Below are positions 18,022-27,089 of a stretch of 64,000 nucleotides of DNA, one piece after another (the stretch's first letter is position 1; each line of letters begins with the position of its first letter). Made by a program: the position numbers and the translations under genes. A model generated the notes under the pieces. The model worked only from the letters and a program-made list of their open reading frames with translations, was not told where the DNA came from and searched no databases. This DNA is from Peribacillus alkalitolerans. Lineage in GTDB: Bacteria; Bacillota; Bacilli; Bacillales; DSM-1321. The DNA lies in contig NZ_JAAGVZ010000002.1 in the NCBI RefSeq assembly GCF_010882125.1, forward strand, positions 310,001 through 374,000, given 5' to 3'.

Positions 18022-19797
18022 TTAATTCTCCGTTTTCATTAGTATAGGAAGTATAAGTTTTACTTTTGTAAATTTATTCTTTTCACTTTCTATTTTTATT
18101 CCATACCCTTGTCCACAATTAAGTCTTATCCTGCTTTCAATATTTTTTATTCCAATATGATTAAAGCTTGTGTTGCTTTTTTCTTTACTTGTAAAAATAC
18201 TTTCAATTTCTTCTTCTGTCATCCCTTTACCATTGTCTTCTACTTCAAAGATAAGATTTTCCTCTGACACATATCCAGCTATAATGATATTTTTTTCTCC
18301 ATCAATTTCATTAATTCCATGAACGATTGCATTCTCAACTATAGGCTGTAATATCAATTTTATAATATAAAGATTTCTTACTTCTTCCTCCACCTTAACC
18401 ACTAAATTGAAATCATCTCCAAACCGAACCTTCATTATATCTGCATAATAATCAAGATATTCCAATTCTTCTCTTACAGGAATAAAGGTGGATTCACTTC
18501 TAAAGGTTGCAGATAAAAGCTTCATAAAGGAATCTGTTACCTTTCTAATGTTCTCTGCCTTTGAGATCATTGCCATTAATTTAATTACATTTAAGGTATT
18601 ATAAATGAAGTGGGGATTTATTTGAGCTTGTAAGACCTTCATTTCTTCCTTAGAACGTTCTCTTTCCTTCATATCCCTCTCTACCATAAGGTTCTTAATA
18701 TCCTTAATCATCTTATTATAGTTGCTTCCAAGCTCATTAATTTCTTCCAAATTAGTATTGGTATTTGTGATTTCATCAAGCCTTCCATCTTTAATACCTT
18801 TCATTTTTTTTATAAGTTCTTTTATTGGCTTTAAAATATCTTTAAAGAAGGTTTTACAATATAAAAGAAAAAACAAATTGAATACTAAAAAAATAGCAAA
18901 TAGTATTTTCATAATGTTCGAGGTATCCTTTGTTAGTGCCTGATCGTCAATTATATTGATAACAGCCCATCCTGACTTTTCTGAAGTATATTTTGATATA
19001 TGCATAGTTTCTTTTTTATAATTATATTTATAAAAATGATGGTCCTTATTTCTAATATCCTTAAGATATTCTACTTGAGAAACATTTTTCCCAAGCAAAC
19101 TTTTGTCCGGTGATATTACAATTTTCCCTTTGGGATCAGCGATAATCATTTTTCCTACAGAATCATATGTAAATCTTGAATAGATAGAATTTAGTACCTC
19201 TGTTTTAATTTCACAATATATAAACTCAGTAGCTGTATTGTACCAACTGTATTCAGGACTAATTCCAACTAAAAAATCAACTCCATTAGCATTTACATCA
19301 TCAGAGCTATTAAAATTATTTATACTTATTACTTTGTCTTTATTTTTTATACTTTCCTTATACAATGAACTGTCTTTTACATCAGAATCATTTTTATATA
19401 GAGGATTCTTATACTTAAATATCTGGCCATTCTTTGAAAAAAATACGATTGAATTTATCTCTCCTTGATAGGCAAATAAATAATCAAGCTTTGATTCTAT
19501 CTTTGTGGAAATTTCAAGCTTTTTAACAGAATCCTTTTCCTCATACCAACTACTTACAAGAGGTAATAGTTCATTTTCGTTGGAAACCTTTGCTACATTG
19601 AGGGATATCCTTCTTAGCTCAAGCTCAATATCCATTGATAGCTGTTCCATATTTTGCTGAGTCTTTTCAATGTAGTGAGAAACCAAAACTCTTTCATAAA
19701 GCTTATTAACAACAACACTAGTGATGATAAAGGGAATAACTATAAATAAAATAAAACTACTAATAAATTTCTTCGACATACTTCTATTCTTTATCAT
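18022..19797 (-). CDS. yesM: YesM-family sensor histidine kinase
   Basis: 591 aa. An N-terminal helix (ISSFILFIVIPFIITSVVV), ~260-residue extracellular sensor domain of dCache type, second helix near 290-310, HAMP, then a His_kinase domain with the phosphohistidine in QINPHFIYNTLN near residue 405. The ATPase follows with N-box ILQPIVENAIVHG and G-box VEDNGKGM. Start ATG has GAGGTGG seven bases before it. Same operon as yesN and yesL. The extracellular domain presumably senses a released glycan directly or through the lipoprotein. Confidence 0.92.
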   Translation of the reverse strand: MIKNRSMSKKFISSFILFIVIPFIITSVVVNKLYERVLVSHYIEKTQQNMEQLSMDIELELRRISLNVAKVSNENELLPLVSSWYEEKDSVKKLEISTKIESKLDYLFAYQGEINSIVFFSKNGQIFKYKNPLYKNDSDVKDSSLYKESIKNKDKVISINNFNSSDDVNANGVDFLVGISPEYSWYNTATEFIYCEIKTEVLNSIYSRFTYDSVGKMIIADPKGKIVISPDKSLLGKNVSQVEYLKDIRNKDHHFYKYNYKKETMHISKYTSEKSGWAVINIIDDQALTKDTSNIMKILFAIFLVFNLFFLLYCKTFFKDILKPIKELIKKMKGIKDGRLDEITNTNTNLEEINELGSNYNKMIKDIKNLMVERDMKERERSKEEMKVLQAQINPHFIYNTLNVIKLMAMISKAENIRKVTDSFMKLLSATFRSESTFIPVREELEYLDYYADIMKVRFGDDFNLVVKVEEEVRNLYIIKLILQPIVENAIVHGINEIDGEKNIIIAGYVSEENLIFEVEDNGKGMTEEEIESIFTSKEKSNTSFNHIGIKNIESRIRLNCGQGYGIKIESEKNKFTKVKLILPILMKTEN

Positions 19798-20000
19798 ATA
19801 ATTACCACCTCATGTTAATAATAGTATAAATTGGCATCTTTAATAAATATAAATATTAAAGAGCATCAACGAAAAATGTAAATGCTCAAAGCTACTTTAT
19901 GACATGAAAAGAGCCAGCAAGTTTTAATCGCTGGCTCTTTTTATTCACGTAATCTAGCATTGAAAGAGAGAAAGTCATCCTCTTTCCTCTACAATATTAT
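19798..20000. other. Intergenic between GH101 and yesM
   Basis: AT-rich. It contains the terminator at 19907-19943 that separates the GH101 transcript from yesM, plus the yesM leader. Confidence 0.4.
19907..19943. terminator. Bidirectional terminator after GH101
   Basis: Arms AAAGAGCCAGC/GCTGGCTCTTT with an 11-nt loop and T tracts on both strands. In the minus sense it follows the GH101 gene, so yesM likely has its own promoter. Confidence 0.75.
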
Positions 20001-20141
20001 TTATTTGAGATTAATTTGAACAGGATATGATTTTCCATCATCAAGAGTGATAGTTAATCTATAAGTACCTGCGGTCAAATCTCTTTTTTACTTCAAGCAT
20101 GCTTGGGAGTATGGGTGTTTTACCAATTACTGTACTTACTT
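20001..20141 (-). pseudogene. Frameshifted C-terminal tail of GH101
   Basis: Beyond the GH101 stop, other minus frames continue the pattern of its Ig-like repeats: EFPEVKVSTVIGKTPILPSM, then in yet another frame DLTAGTYRLTITLDDG followed by KSYPVQINLK-stop at 20001. Two small indels therefore detached a third Ig-like module from the protein. Confidence 0.6.
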
Positions 20142-23100
20142 TTACTTCAGGAAATTCAGGGATTGTACCCTTGGAACTGTTACTATAACAATAGCCTGAG
20201 CTTTTATTTTAGTTCCTGTTACCCTACCATTTACGCTGAATGATCCAACATTCTTATAGCTATCTTTAGCTATTTTATCCCAAGTTACAGGTACATTTAT
20301 AACTGTACCATTTGATGTGATCATCTTCGCAGTTTCTGGCATAACAGGTGAAGTTCCTACTGTAGTGTAAACATTCATCACTTTTGCATCTACTATATCA
20401 ACTTCTTCACTAGCCGTTACAGATACAGTAGCTGTAATAGCTGCAGCTTCAACGCCATTAATATGTCCTACCACTTCAAATGATCCTTCTTCAGCATATT
20501 TTGAAGGGGCAATTGCTGGCCATTGAACTGGCAATTCCATTTCTGTATTATTGCTCAATGTTGCCTTTACTGTTGAAGGCATTTCCGGATGCATTCCCAC
20601 TGATGTGCTGACCTCATCGATATCTGGTCCAGTTATGGATGGAGCTTCTTGTGCAACTCTCATCTCAGCTACACTCGCCCAACCATTAATACCTTCTAAC
20701 GCTGTTAACTTAACATGAGTTATTGGCTTTGAACTATCAATTGCTACTTGTTTTGTAGCAACTGTTCTTTCCCATGTTCCATTTGAAACAACTTTAGTAA
20801 AGTCTTCAGCATCTGCATACTTAACATATAGGTCAAATTTTGTAATGAAGCCATTACCACTTGCTTCTCCTCTACTATTAGTCTCCTGTCTTGGAGTTAC
20901 ATCTAATCTGTTTACATTGTAAGCTTTACCTAAATCAAGAGTAATGGATTGTGGTAATGTATCGCTTCCATCCCAAGCTGTGTGCCACAATGAACCTGTG
21001 TTTCCATCAAGAACATTTTCAGGGTTATCACCTTCTTGATAACCAGTTGCACTTGCTTTGATACCATCTACAGGGATAACAGATAAGTCAACAGGTGCAA
21101 TTGGCAGCGGTTCAATTGTAGCATCCTTTGCTTCCTTAACCACTAGATCATCAAGGATAAAGTCTCCTGCTGAACCTCCAGCCGTATTTCTTGTTCCGAT
21201 CCAGAAATCTTCTGTACTTGCTGTAAATTTAACAGTGAACTGTGTAGGAACGGTTGCCTGTGGCATTGGTACATTCATAACTTCCTTAGTACTGTTACCA
21301 ACAATGAAATTAATCTTCTTATCAAACTGACTTTCATATTTGAATGATACTTCGTAAGTTGTTCCTTTATCGAATCTTAAAGTCTGCGGTAATGTTCTCA
21401 TGATGAGACCGCTACCAGTTTTATGGGACTTAATGGACCATTCGCCATTTAATACGTCATCAACTGCTTTTCCATTCCATCCTTTTTGAGTGTATGGAGC
21501 GTGTAATTCTGATAAATGAGTACGTGGATCACTTACTCCGTCAGCATCTGATATAACAAATGGAGTCAAACCTTGGTCAACATTTTCAAAATCCTCAGCC
21601 AGTACAACATCTGGAGATTGTGGAACAACTCTCTTTGTAGGTACAGAGCGTACATCGTCAAATGTTACAGTCGCTGTTCCTGGAGCTACTTTCAAGTATA
21701 ATTTTGCAGTTTCCTGTCCCTCTGCTACATCAAATACTACTCTCATTCTCTGCATATTTGTGCTGTGCTTTGAGTCAGCTGAGATATAGTTTTTAAGCGG
21801 TGAACTTTCAGTATAGTTAGTTATGTTTGCTCCGCCGAAATTTTTAACACCAATTGTCGTTTTACGTTTTGCATTTCCTGCAGTGTTTGGATCGCTAGCA
21901 TTTGTACTGTTTGGTGTATTGCCAACCTGAACATATATTGAAGCTGAGTATGTTCCTGGCTTCAATCCTGATAATTTAGTTTCTAATACAGTCTCTTCAT
22001 TGTTTTCTTTTACTACTAATTCATATTGTCCACGATTGTTACGTTCTACTGTTGCAGCACCGCTCTTTACTTTCCAGTGATCTAATGTTCCGCTGTTGAA
22101 GCTTGGATCCTTTGTAGGCATTCCATATCCCCACTCCATATCTTCAGCAGTTACAGAAACATCACCTTTGTATACAACGTAAGCTTGTTTTGGCTCTGCA
22201 TCAATCGTGATTTTGCCATTAACTACGTTTAATACTTTTTTATCTTTCTTACCGGTATCTGTTAATGTGTATAACTTAACTGTTGAAACATTGTTCCAGC
22301 TATTTGGAAGTTCCCATGTAGATGATCCGCCAACTTCATTATAGTGATATAGTTTTTCTTCAGCACCAGCCAATTCGCTTTCTGTCTTATCAGCATTTGG
22401 CGACCATGGTAACAAATATTGGAGGTTATTGAACCTTACATCATCATAAACTTTACCGTTACTTGTTCCATCTTGTATTGTTACATCTTCTTCAAGAAGT
22501 TTCTTTCCATCTTTTGTGAATACTCTTTTTCCGTCTTCTGTCCTTTCGGCGACAACATTTCCTTCAAATTCAGCTCGTCCCACATTATTGGTTACTTCGT
22601 ACTTCGTCATTGGGAAGCTTTGCAGATATTTGGTTGGTAGATTTGTTTTGAATACAACATCGATCATTTCATCATAATTTACTCTACCCTGCCATCCTTC
22701 AGCATCTGTTGCCTCAGTACCACCGAGGATTGGATGACGAACTATCCAAGTATCCTTCTGGTTATTTCTTACAAATCTTGCGATGTCACTGCTGTAGCCC
22801 TTTGTGTGTTTTCCACCGTAATCATAGTCAACTGACCAGTGATTCCAAACGGCTTCATCTTCTAATACATTTGGAAACTCAGTAGCAAGGGTCCATCCCA
22901 AAGAATTCACTTCTCTTGCAAATCTTCTTCCATTAAAGCCCTGTTCATACCATGCATCAGCATAAATAAAGTCAAGTGTTGGTGCATCGTCCTTTAACAT
23001 CTGTAAACGGTTCATTCTATTGCCAGTATAAACTTCTCTACGGTATGTTGGGTCATCAAAGTCATATGATTGGTCAAGCCAGTCCCAACCGGCTTTGTTG

Positions 23101-24317
23101 AGATTAACTAATTGATCATCAAAAGCCATTGCTTCTGGGTGAGCGCCTGTACCACTAATATGTACACCCATGAAAGCATTATAGCTCTGTGCTTCTCTTA
23201 CAAGAGTATCCATATCCTTCTGTCCGCCCTGACGTACACCTATATGTCCGCCATAATCCGGATGTGCCGAGTCATGACCTTCTGCTTGGTAACCCTTTAG
23301 TTCCACAAACTGTCCAAGCCCATCAGTTGATAAATATATTTTTTTTGTTTCATCTAATGTCTTTAAGAATGGGTTTGTTGCCTGGCTACCAAAGTTCATT
23401 GGTATACGGTGAACAACAAGTTCAGACATTCTGTCGCTGCCAACAGGATTGTTCATAATATTACGGTATGCAACTGCTGCATCCTGCCAGTCCATTTGAT
23501 AATCACCATTTGCATCTTCTGTAATCACTACTTTAGCGTGTGGTAATGGCTCCGTTATATCATCAGGCATTTCATTTCCACGATATACCCATGAAGCACT
23601 CCACAAAGCTGTACGAGAATAACCCGTTTTCTCTGTAGTCTGCTTAACAATACGGTGGTTGTCATTGTCTGCATATTTATTTGTATCACCAAATGCATTT
23701 GACCAAACACTCGCTGCCAATTCATCATTGTTAATGAACGCGTACATATAGTTTTTTGGTGTACTATCTACCGTAGGAGTACCTGATACAGGTTGATACA
23801 CATCACCTTTTTTATAAACAGCAGTTTCCATTCTGGAACCGGCAAATTCTGCGCCCGCTTCTTTACTTCTTACCGATACTAAGCTATGGTTTGGAATTTC
23901 AATGGTGTGTATTCTCGTTGGACCATTTTCTTCTACTTTTGTTACTTCAAAATTAAGTGCATTCTTTTCTACTGTTATGGATAGAAATATTACTACATTT
24001 AACTCATCAACGGTTAGAACATAGTCAGCTTTATTATCTGCTGCTTCTGTGTAGGTTACTTTCGGTACATAGTCTGTTCCGTTAATTCTTATTGTGTTTA
24101 ATACATCTTCTGAGCCATTTAATACTTTGCTGTTTAACTCATACTTTATTACTCTTGGAAAATTCTTATCTACCTCAACTTTCATTTGATTTGATGCTAT
24201 TATTCCATCATTAGCTGCAGCATCTGCAGTTCCTGAAAATGCTGGAATTGTAATGCTAATCATCTGTGCAGAAGCTACCACAATTGCTAAGTTTTTAATT
24301 ATTTTTGACAGTGACAT
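20142..24317 (-). CDS. Secreted endo-alpha-N-acetylgalactosaminidase, GH101
   Basis: 1391 aa. Sec signal peptide with cleavage near residue 34 (TADAAA). The GH101 beta-sandwich and (beta/alpha)8 region spans ~40-720; candidate catalytic residues are Asp454 in IYADAWY and Glu480 in LATEFPN. Carbohydrate-binding-like modules follow at ~735-890 and ~905-1062, an F5/8-type C domain (CBM32-like) at ~1080-1222, and two Ig-like (Big_4) repeats at ~1230-1382. GH101 enzymes release Gal-beta-1,3-GalNAc from Ser/Thr of mucin-type glycoproteins. No LPxTG or SLH anchor is left in this frame. RBS GAGGAGG seven bases before the ATG. It heads a minus-strand series with YesMN, YesL, ABC importer and GH35. Frameshifts truncate the C-terminus, but the catalytic part is intact. 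Confidence 0.9.
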   Translation of the reverse strand: MSLSKIIKNLAIVVASAQMISITIPAFSGTADAAANDGIIASNQMKVEVDKNFPRVIKYELNSKVLNGSEDVLNTIRINGTDYVPKVTYTEAADNKADYVLTVDELNVVIFLSITVEKNALNFEVTKVEENGPTRIHTIEIPNHSLVSVRSKEAGAEFAGSRMETAVYKKGDVYQPVSGTPTVDSTPKNYMYAFINNDELAASVWSNAFGDTNKYADNDNHRIVKQTTEKTGYSRTALWSASWVYRGNEMPDDITEPLPHAKVVITEDANGDYQMDWQDAAVAYRNIMNNPVGSDRMSELVVHRIPMNFGSQATNPFLKTLDETKKIYLSTDGLGQFVELKGYQAEGHDSAHPDYGGHIGVRQGGQKDMDTLVREAQSYNAFMGVHISGTGAHPEAMAFDDQLVNLNKAGWDWLDQSYDFDDPTYRREVYTGNRMNRLQMLKDDAPTLDFIYADAWYEQGFNGRRFAREVNSLGWTLATEFPNVLEDEAVWNHWSVDYDYGGKHTKGYSSDIARFVRNNQKDTWIVRHPILGGTEATDAEGWQGRVNYDEMIDVVFKTNLPTKYLQSFPMTKYEVTNNVGRAEFEGNVVAERTEDGKRVFTKDGKKLLEEDVTIQDGTSNGKVYDDVRFNNLQYLLPWSPNADKTESELAGAEEKLYHYNEVGGSSTWELPNSWNNVSTVKLYTLTDTGKKDKKVLNVVNGKITIDAEPKQAYVVYKGDVSVTAEDMEWGYGMPTKDPSFNSGTLDHWKVKSGAATVERNNRGQYELVVKENNEETVLETKLSGLKPGTYSASIYVQVGNTPNSTNASDPNTAGNAKRKTTIGVKNFGGANITNYTESSPLKNYISADSKHSTNMQRMRVVFDVAEGQETAKLYLKVAPGTATVTFDDVRSVPTKRVVPQSPDVVLAEDFENVDQGLTPFVISDADGVSDPRTHLSELHAPYTQKGWNGKAVDDVLNGEWSIKSHKTGSGLIMRTLPQTLRFDKGTTYEVSFKYESQFDKKINFIVGNSTKEVMNVPMPQATVPTQFTVKFTASTEDFWIGTRNTAGGSAGDFILDDLVVKEAKDATIEPLPIAPVDLSVIPVDGIKASATGYQEGDNPENVLDGNTGSLWHTAWDGSDTLPQSITLDLGKAYNVNRLDVTPRQETNSRGEASGNGFITKFDLYVKYADAEDFTKVVSNGTWERTVATKQVAIDSSKPITHVKLTALEGINGWASVAEMRVAQEAPSITGPDIDEVSTSVGMHPEMPSTVKATLSNNTEMELPVQWPAIAPSKYAEEGSFEVVGHINGVEAAAITATVSVTASEEVDIVDAKVMNVYTTVGTSPVMPETAKMITSNGTVINVPVTWDKIAKDSYKNVGSFSVNGRVTGTKIKAQAIVIVTVPRVQSLNFLK

Positions 24318-24486
24318 GATTTACCTCCTCTAGGTTTATCCATTACTTTTCAATTGCTTTTAATTAATCGATAGTGCAATTGCCATTAAGTCAGCATCAC
24401 CTCTTTGTGTTCAATGAAATTACTTCAAGACCCAGTCACGAACGATAATAACGACTAATTCATTCTGGTTATTTTATTTCTTATTA

Positions 24487-25110
24487 TTATCTCCTGGTTT
24501 TGGTATTGGTGTAGCGCTTCGGAATCGGTATTGGTTTTGGATCTGGTGATGGTGTCCAGCCACCACCCTGTGATTTGGCTTTTGTCGTCACCTCTACAAT
24601 CGGACCATTCATGCTCCAGTTTCCTGCTGCATCGCCTGCTTCAACTTTAAACGTATATTTCGTGTCAGATGACAGGCCTTTGACTTTATAGCTAGTGATA
24701 TCACCTGCTAATGTAACTAGTTCACTTTCATTCTTGTAAATTTTGTAGCTTGTAACACCTGTATCATCTGCTGCCGCTGTCCATGAAAGTTTAAGTTTAG
24801 TTCTACCAACATTTGAAGTCATTAATTCTTTATCTTCTGACCATGTTGGTGCAGTTTCGTCTGCTGGTTTTACGTCCTCATAACAGAGTCCAGTCGCGAT
24901 TCAAGTCCAGGGACTTGCCGGTCGCCATGATTTTAGTACCGCGGGTATTCATCTCCGCCCCGTCAGGATTATACATCGGAATAAAATATAGGGTAGATTC
25001 AGCTAATACTTTTGAACATCCTTGGAGTTGTTGCTTGCATATGTTTTCAATAGGTCAAGGGCGGCCTCTGTCACTAATCTTTCATTCTCATGTATTTGAG
25101 CCTGAATCTA
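24487..25110 (-). pseudogene. Broken M14 zinc carboxypeptidase with Fn3 domain
   Basis: Minus frames in pieces. About 25000-25110 reads HENERLVTEAALDLLKTYAS and, after a break, STLYFIPMYNPDGAEMNTRG then ATGKSLDLNRDW. These are hallmarks of M14 carboxypeptidases (zinc HxxE region degraded to HENE, then NPDG and DLNRDW). Next, 24487-24870 encodes an Fn3 domain (WSEDKELMTSNVGRTKLKLS, then SYKIYKNE, TKYTFKVEAGD) and a Pro-rich tail. The active-site Glu region is missing and frames change at least twice. Only the Fn3 part has a continuous open frame (111 codons). Confidence 0.65.
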
Positions 25111-25425
25111 AATCTTTTTTGAACCGGTTCCAACCTTTGCTGCATAAATGCTCCGGGCTGCAACTCCATGCACCTCCCTTAATACTCAAAATATGTGTTA
25201 TGTTGCAAATTTCTTGCTAATTCAACGTTATTGCAAACTAAGTTAATACTTAATGATATATTTTAACTAAAATTTGACTATTCTTTGTTTTTTGAAAACT
25301 TGATTAATTTAACCTACGTCCTTTGTCTCATAAAAATCAGTAATTAATGTTCACTTCAGTTTGCATGGTTAATTTCTATTTAAGTCGAAATGCACTGCAA
25401 TCAATAACCAAAGTTAACGTAACAT

Positions 25426-25461
25426 CAAATAATCCCCATCTACCTAGGTGGGGATTATTTG
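25426..25461. terminator. Perfect hairpin, bidirectional terminator candidate
   Basis: 13-bp arms CAAATAATCCCCA/TGGGGATTATTTG around a 10-nt loop. There is no flanking gene end within 300 bp, so its transcript is unknown. Confidence 0.5.
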
Positions 25462-25622
25462 ACGCTTAACTTTATGCAGTTTGTTCTGCTTTCCACACCG
25501 ACAAACCCTCAATTTTTGTCTTTTTTCGGTACCTGATACCAACCATATGAAGTTATTAAAGAGCATAAAAATGAATTGGAAATTAAATTGAAAGAGGACT
25601 ATAAACTTACTATTTTAAAAAA

Positions 25623-25757
25623 ATGGGAGAAATAATTAGTTGTTTTAATGGTAATGGCTATATCCTATTAACTGCTTGTGCAGGAAGCACTGTCTCAAAA
25701 ATTATAAAAGAAGAGAAAAAGAAGAGTAATTTAAGTAAAAAAGAAGAATACCAATAG
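25623..25757 (+). CDS. Small hypothetical protein, 44 aa
   Basis: ATG to TAG: MGEIISCFNGNGYILLTACA then GSTVSKIIKEEKKKSNLSKK. A short hydrophobic stretch followed by a basic, lysine-rich tail. No strong RBS. The stop overlaps a plus-strand terminator hairpin, which is the main reason to list it. It could be the decayed end of a longer gene. Confidence 0.25.
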   Translation: MGEIISCFNGNGYILLTACAGSTVSKIIKEEKKKSNLSKKEEYQ

Positions 25758-25789
25758 GGGATAAAGGTTAAACCCTCTATCCCCTTTTA
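25756..25789 (+). terminator. Rho-independent terminator (plus)
   Basis: GGGGATA/TATCCCC arms followed by TTTTAT on the plus strand. No T tract on the minus side, so it belongs to a plus-strand transcript from ~25.6 kb. Confidence 0.6.
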
Positions 25790-25795
25790 TGTAAT

Positions 25796-26788
25796 CTAAC
25801 GACTTAGAATCGAATCAATTCTATTTAATTCATCCTGTGTGAACGTACGGTTGTTTAATGCCTTCACATTTTCCTCGATTTGATCAGCTCGGCTTGCACC
25901 AATAATAGCAGAGGTAACTTTTCCCTCGCGAAGTACCCAAGCTAAAGCCATTTGAGCGAGGCTTTGCTCACGTTCTACAGCAATCGAATTCAAATCTTTA
26001 ACTTTTTCTAAAACACTCTCTGTAATACGCTCACTTTGCAGGAAGGTGTTTGGCCTGCCTGCCCGAGAATCAGCAGGGATTCCTTTTAGATAACGACCTG
26101 TTAACATTCCTTGAGCGAGAGGAGAGAAGGCAATGGAACCTACACAAGATTTTTCTAGTACATCCTGTAAACCATCTTCAATCCAGCGATTAAACATGCT
26201 GTAGCTTGGCTGGTGAATAAGGAGCGGCGTTCCAAGCTTGTTCAAAATTTCAACTGCTATAGCTGTTTGCTCTGCACTATAATTGGAAATCCCAACATAT
26301 AATGCCTTTCCCTGACGAACAATTAGGTCCAGCGCTGCCATGGTTTCTTCCATAGGAGTTTCAGGATCTGGACGATGATGATAGAAAATGTCCACATATT
26401 CCAAGCCCATTCTTTTTAAGCTCTGATCTAAACTGCTAACCAAATACTTTTTAGAACCCCAATCCCCATATGGTCCATCCCACATGGTGTAACCTGCCTT
26501 TGTTGAAATAATCATCTCATCTCGGTAGATTTTCATCTCATGATGAAGGATTTTACCAAAGTTTTCTTCTGCCGAACCTGGGACGGGCCCATAGTTATTT
26601 GCTAAATCGAAGTGTGTAATACCTAAATCAAAGGATCTAAAAATAAGTGATTTCATATTTTCATAGGAATTCACACTGCCAAAGTTATGCCATAACCCTA
26701 ATGAAATGGCAGGCAGCTTAAGCCCAGAATTCCCGCAACGCTGATATTGCATCTCTTGATAACGCTGACCACTTGCTTGATAGACCAT
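25796..26788 (-). CDS. Aldo/keto reductase, YghZ/Gpr-like
   Basis: 330 aa, NADPH-dependent AKR barrel. Catalytic tetrad visible: Asp in FDLANNYG, Tyr in the same motif, Lys in STKAGYTMWDGPYGDWGSKK, His in IFYHHRPD. C-terminal cofactor motif SAIIGASRADQIEENV. The N-terminus MQYQRCGNSGLKLPAISLGLWHNFG and the WDGPYG motif are typical of the E. coli YghZ (L-glyceraldehyde-3-phosphate reductase) group, also called AKR14. Such enzymes detoxify methylglyoxal-type aldehydes; the physiological substrate here is not shown. RBS AGAGGG. Monocistronic. Confidence 0.88.
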   Translation of the reverse strand: MVYQASGQRYQEMQYQRCGNSGLKLPAISLGLWHNFGSVNSYENMKSLIFRSFDLGITHFDLANNYGPVPGSAEENFGKILHHEMKIYRDEMIISTKAGYTMWDGPYGDWGSKKYLVSSLDQSLKRMGLEYVDIFYHHRPDPETPMEETMAALDLIVRQGKALYVGISNYSAEQTAIAVEILNKLGTPLLIHQPSYSMFNRWIEDGLQDVLEKSCVGSIAFSPLAQGMLTGRYLKGIPADSRAGRPNTFLQSERITESVLEKVKDLNSIAVEREQSLAQMALAWVLREGKVTSAIIGASRADQIEENVKALNNRTFTQDELNRIDSILSR

Positions 26789-26867
26789 TATTTAACCCTC
26801 TTTTTCAAAATTTTTTATATTTTTATTTTAACAAATAATTTTGAAATTAAAAAATATTAATGAAAGC

Positions 26868-26888
26868 ACACGAATGGTGCCAGACACT
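26868..26888. repeat. Half copy of the GTGTCAGG repeat
   Basis: CACGAATGGTGCCAGACACT matches the right arm of the palindromic repeat at 9120-9178; the left arm is missing. Confidence 0.5.
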
Positions 26889-26997
26889 AGTCTTAAGGTG
26901 AGCAACTTATTTACAATATATGTTTGCATAAACTAAAATCTCTCAGATTATTAAACCTTGATAAATTTACATAATATGTTGCTAGTGTGATCCTAAC

Positions 26998-27027
26998 AAA
27001 AAAAACCTCAAACTCTTAGTCTGAGGG
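26998..27027 (-). terminator. Terminator of the M4 protease gene
   Basis: Minus strand: CCTCAGACTAAGAGTTTGAGG stem-loop followed by eight T residues, 60-90 bp after the protease stop. Confidence 0.75.
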
Positions 27028-27089
27028 AGTATAAAACGCACTTCAATATTCATATTAAAATCAGCTGAAAATTTTCTTGAAGAAAATAC

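Larger units (their letters stand above)
25111..25795. other. Intergenic, 0.7 kb
   Basis: AT-rich with two hairpins (25426-25461 and 25756-25789) and a possible 44-codon plus-strand gene. Otherwise nothing recognised. Confidence 0.4.

Noticed and set aside
24813-25220. 135-codon plus frame
   Set aside because: Antisense to recognisable M14 carboxypeptidase motifs on the minus strand.
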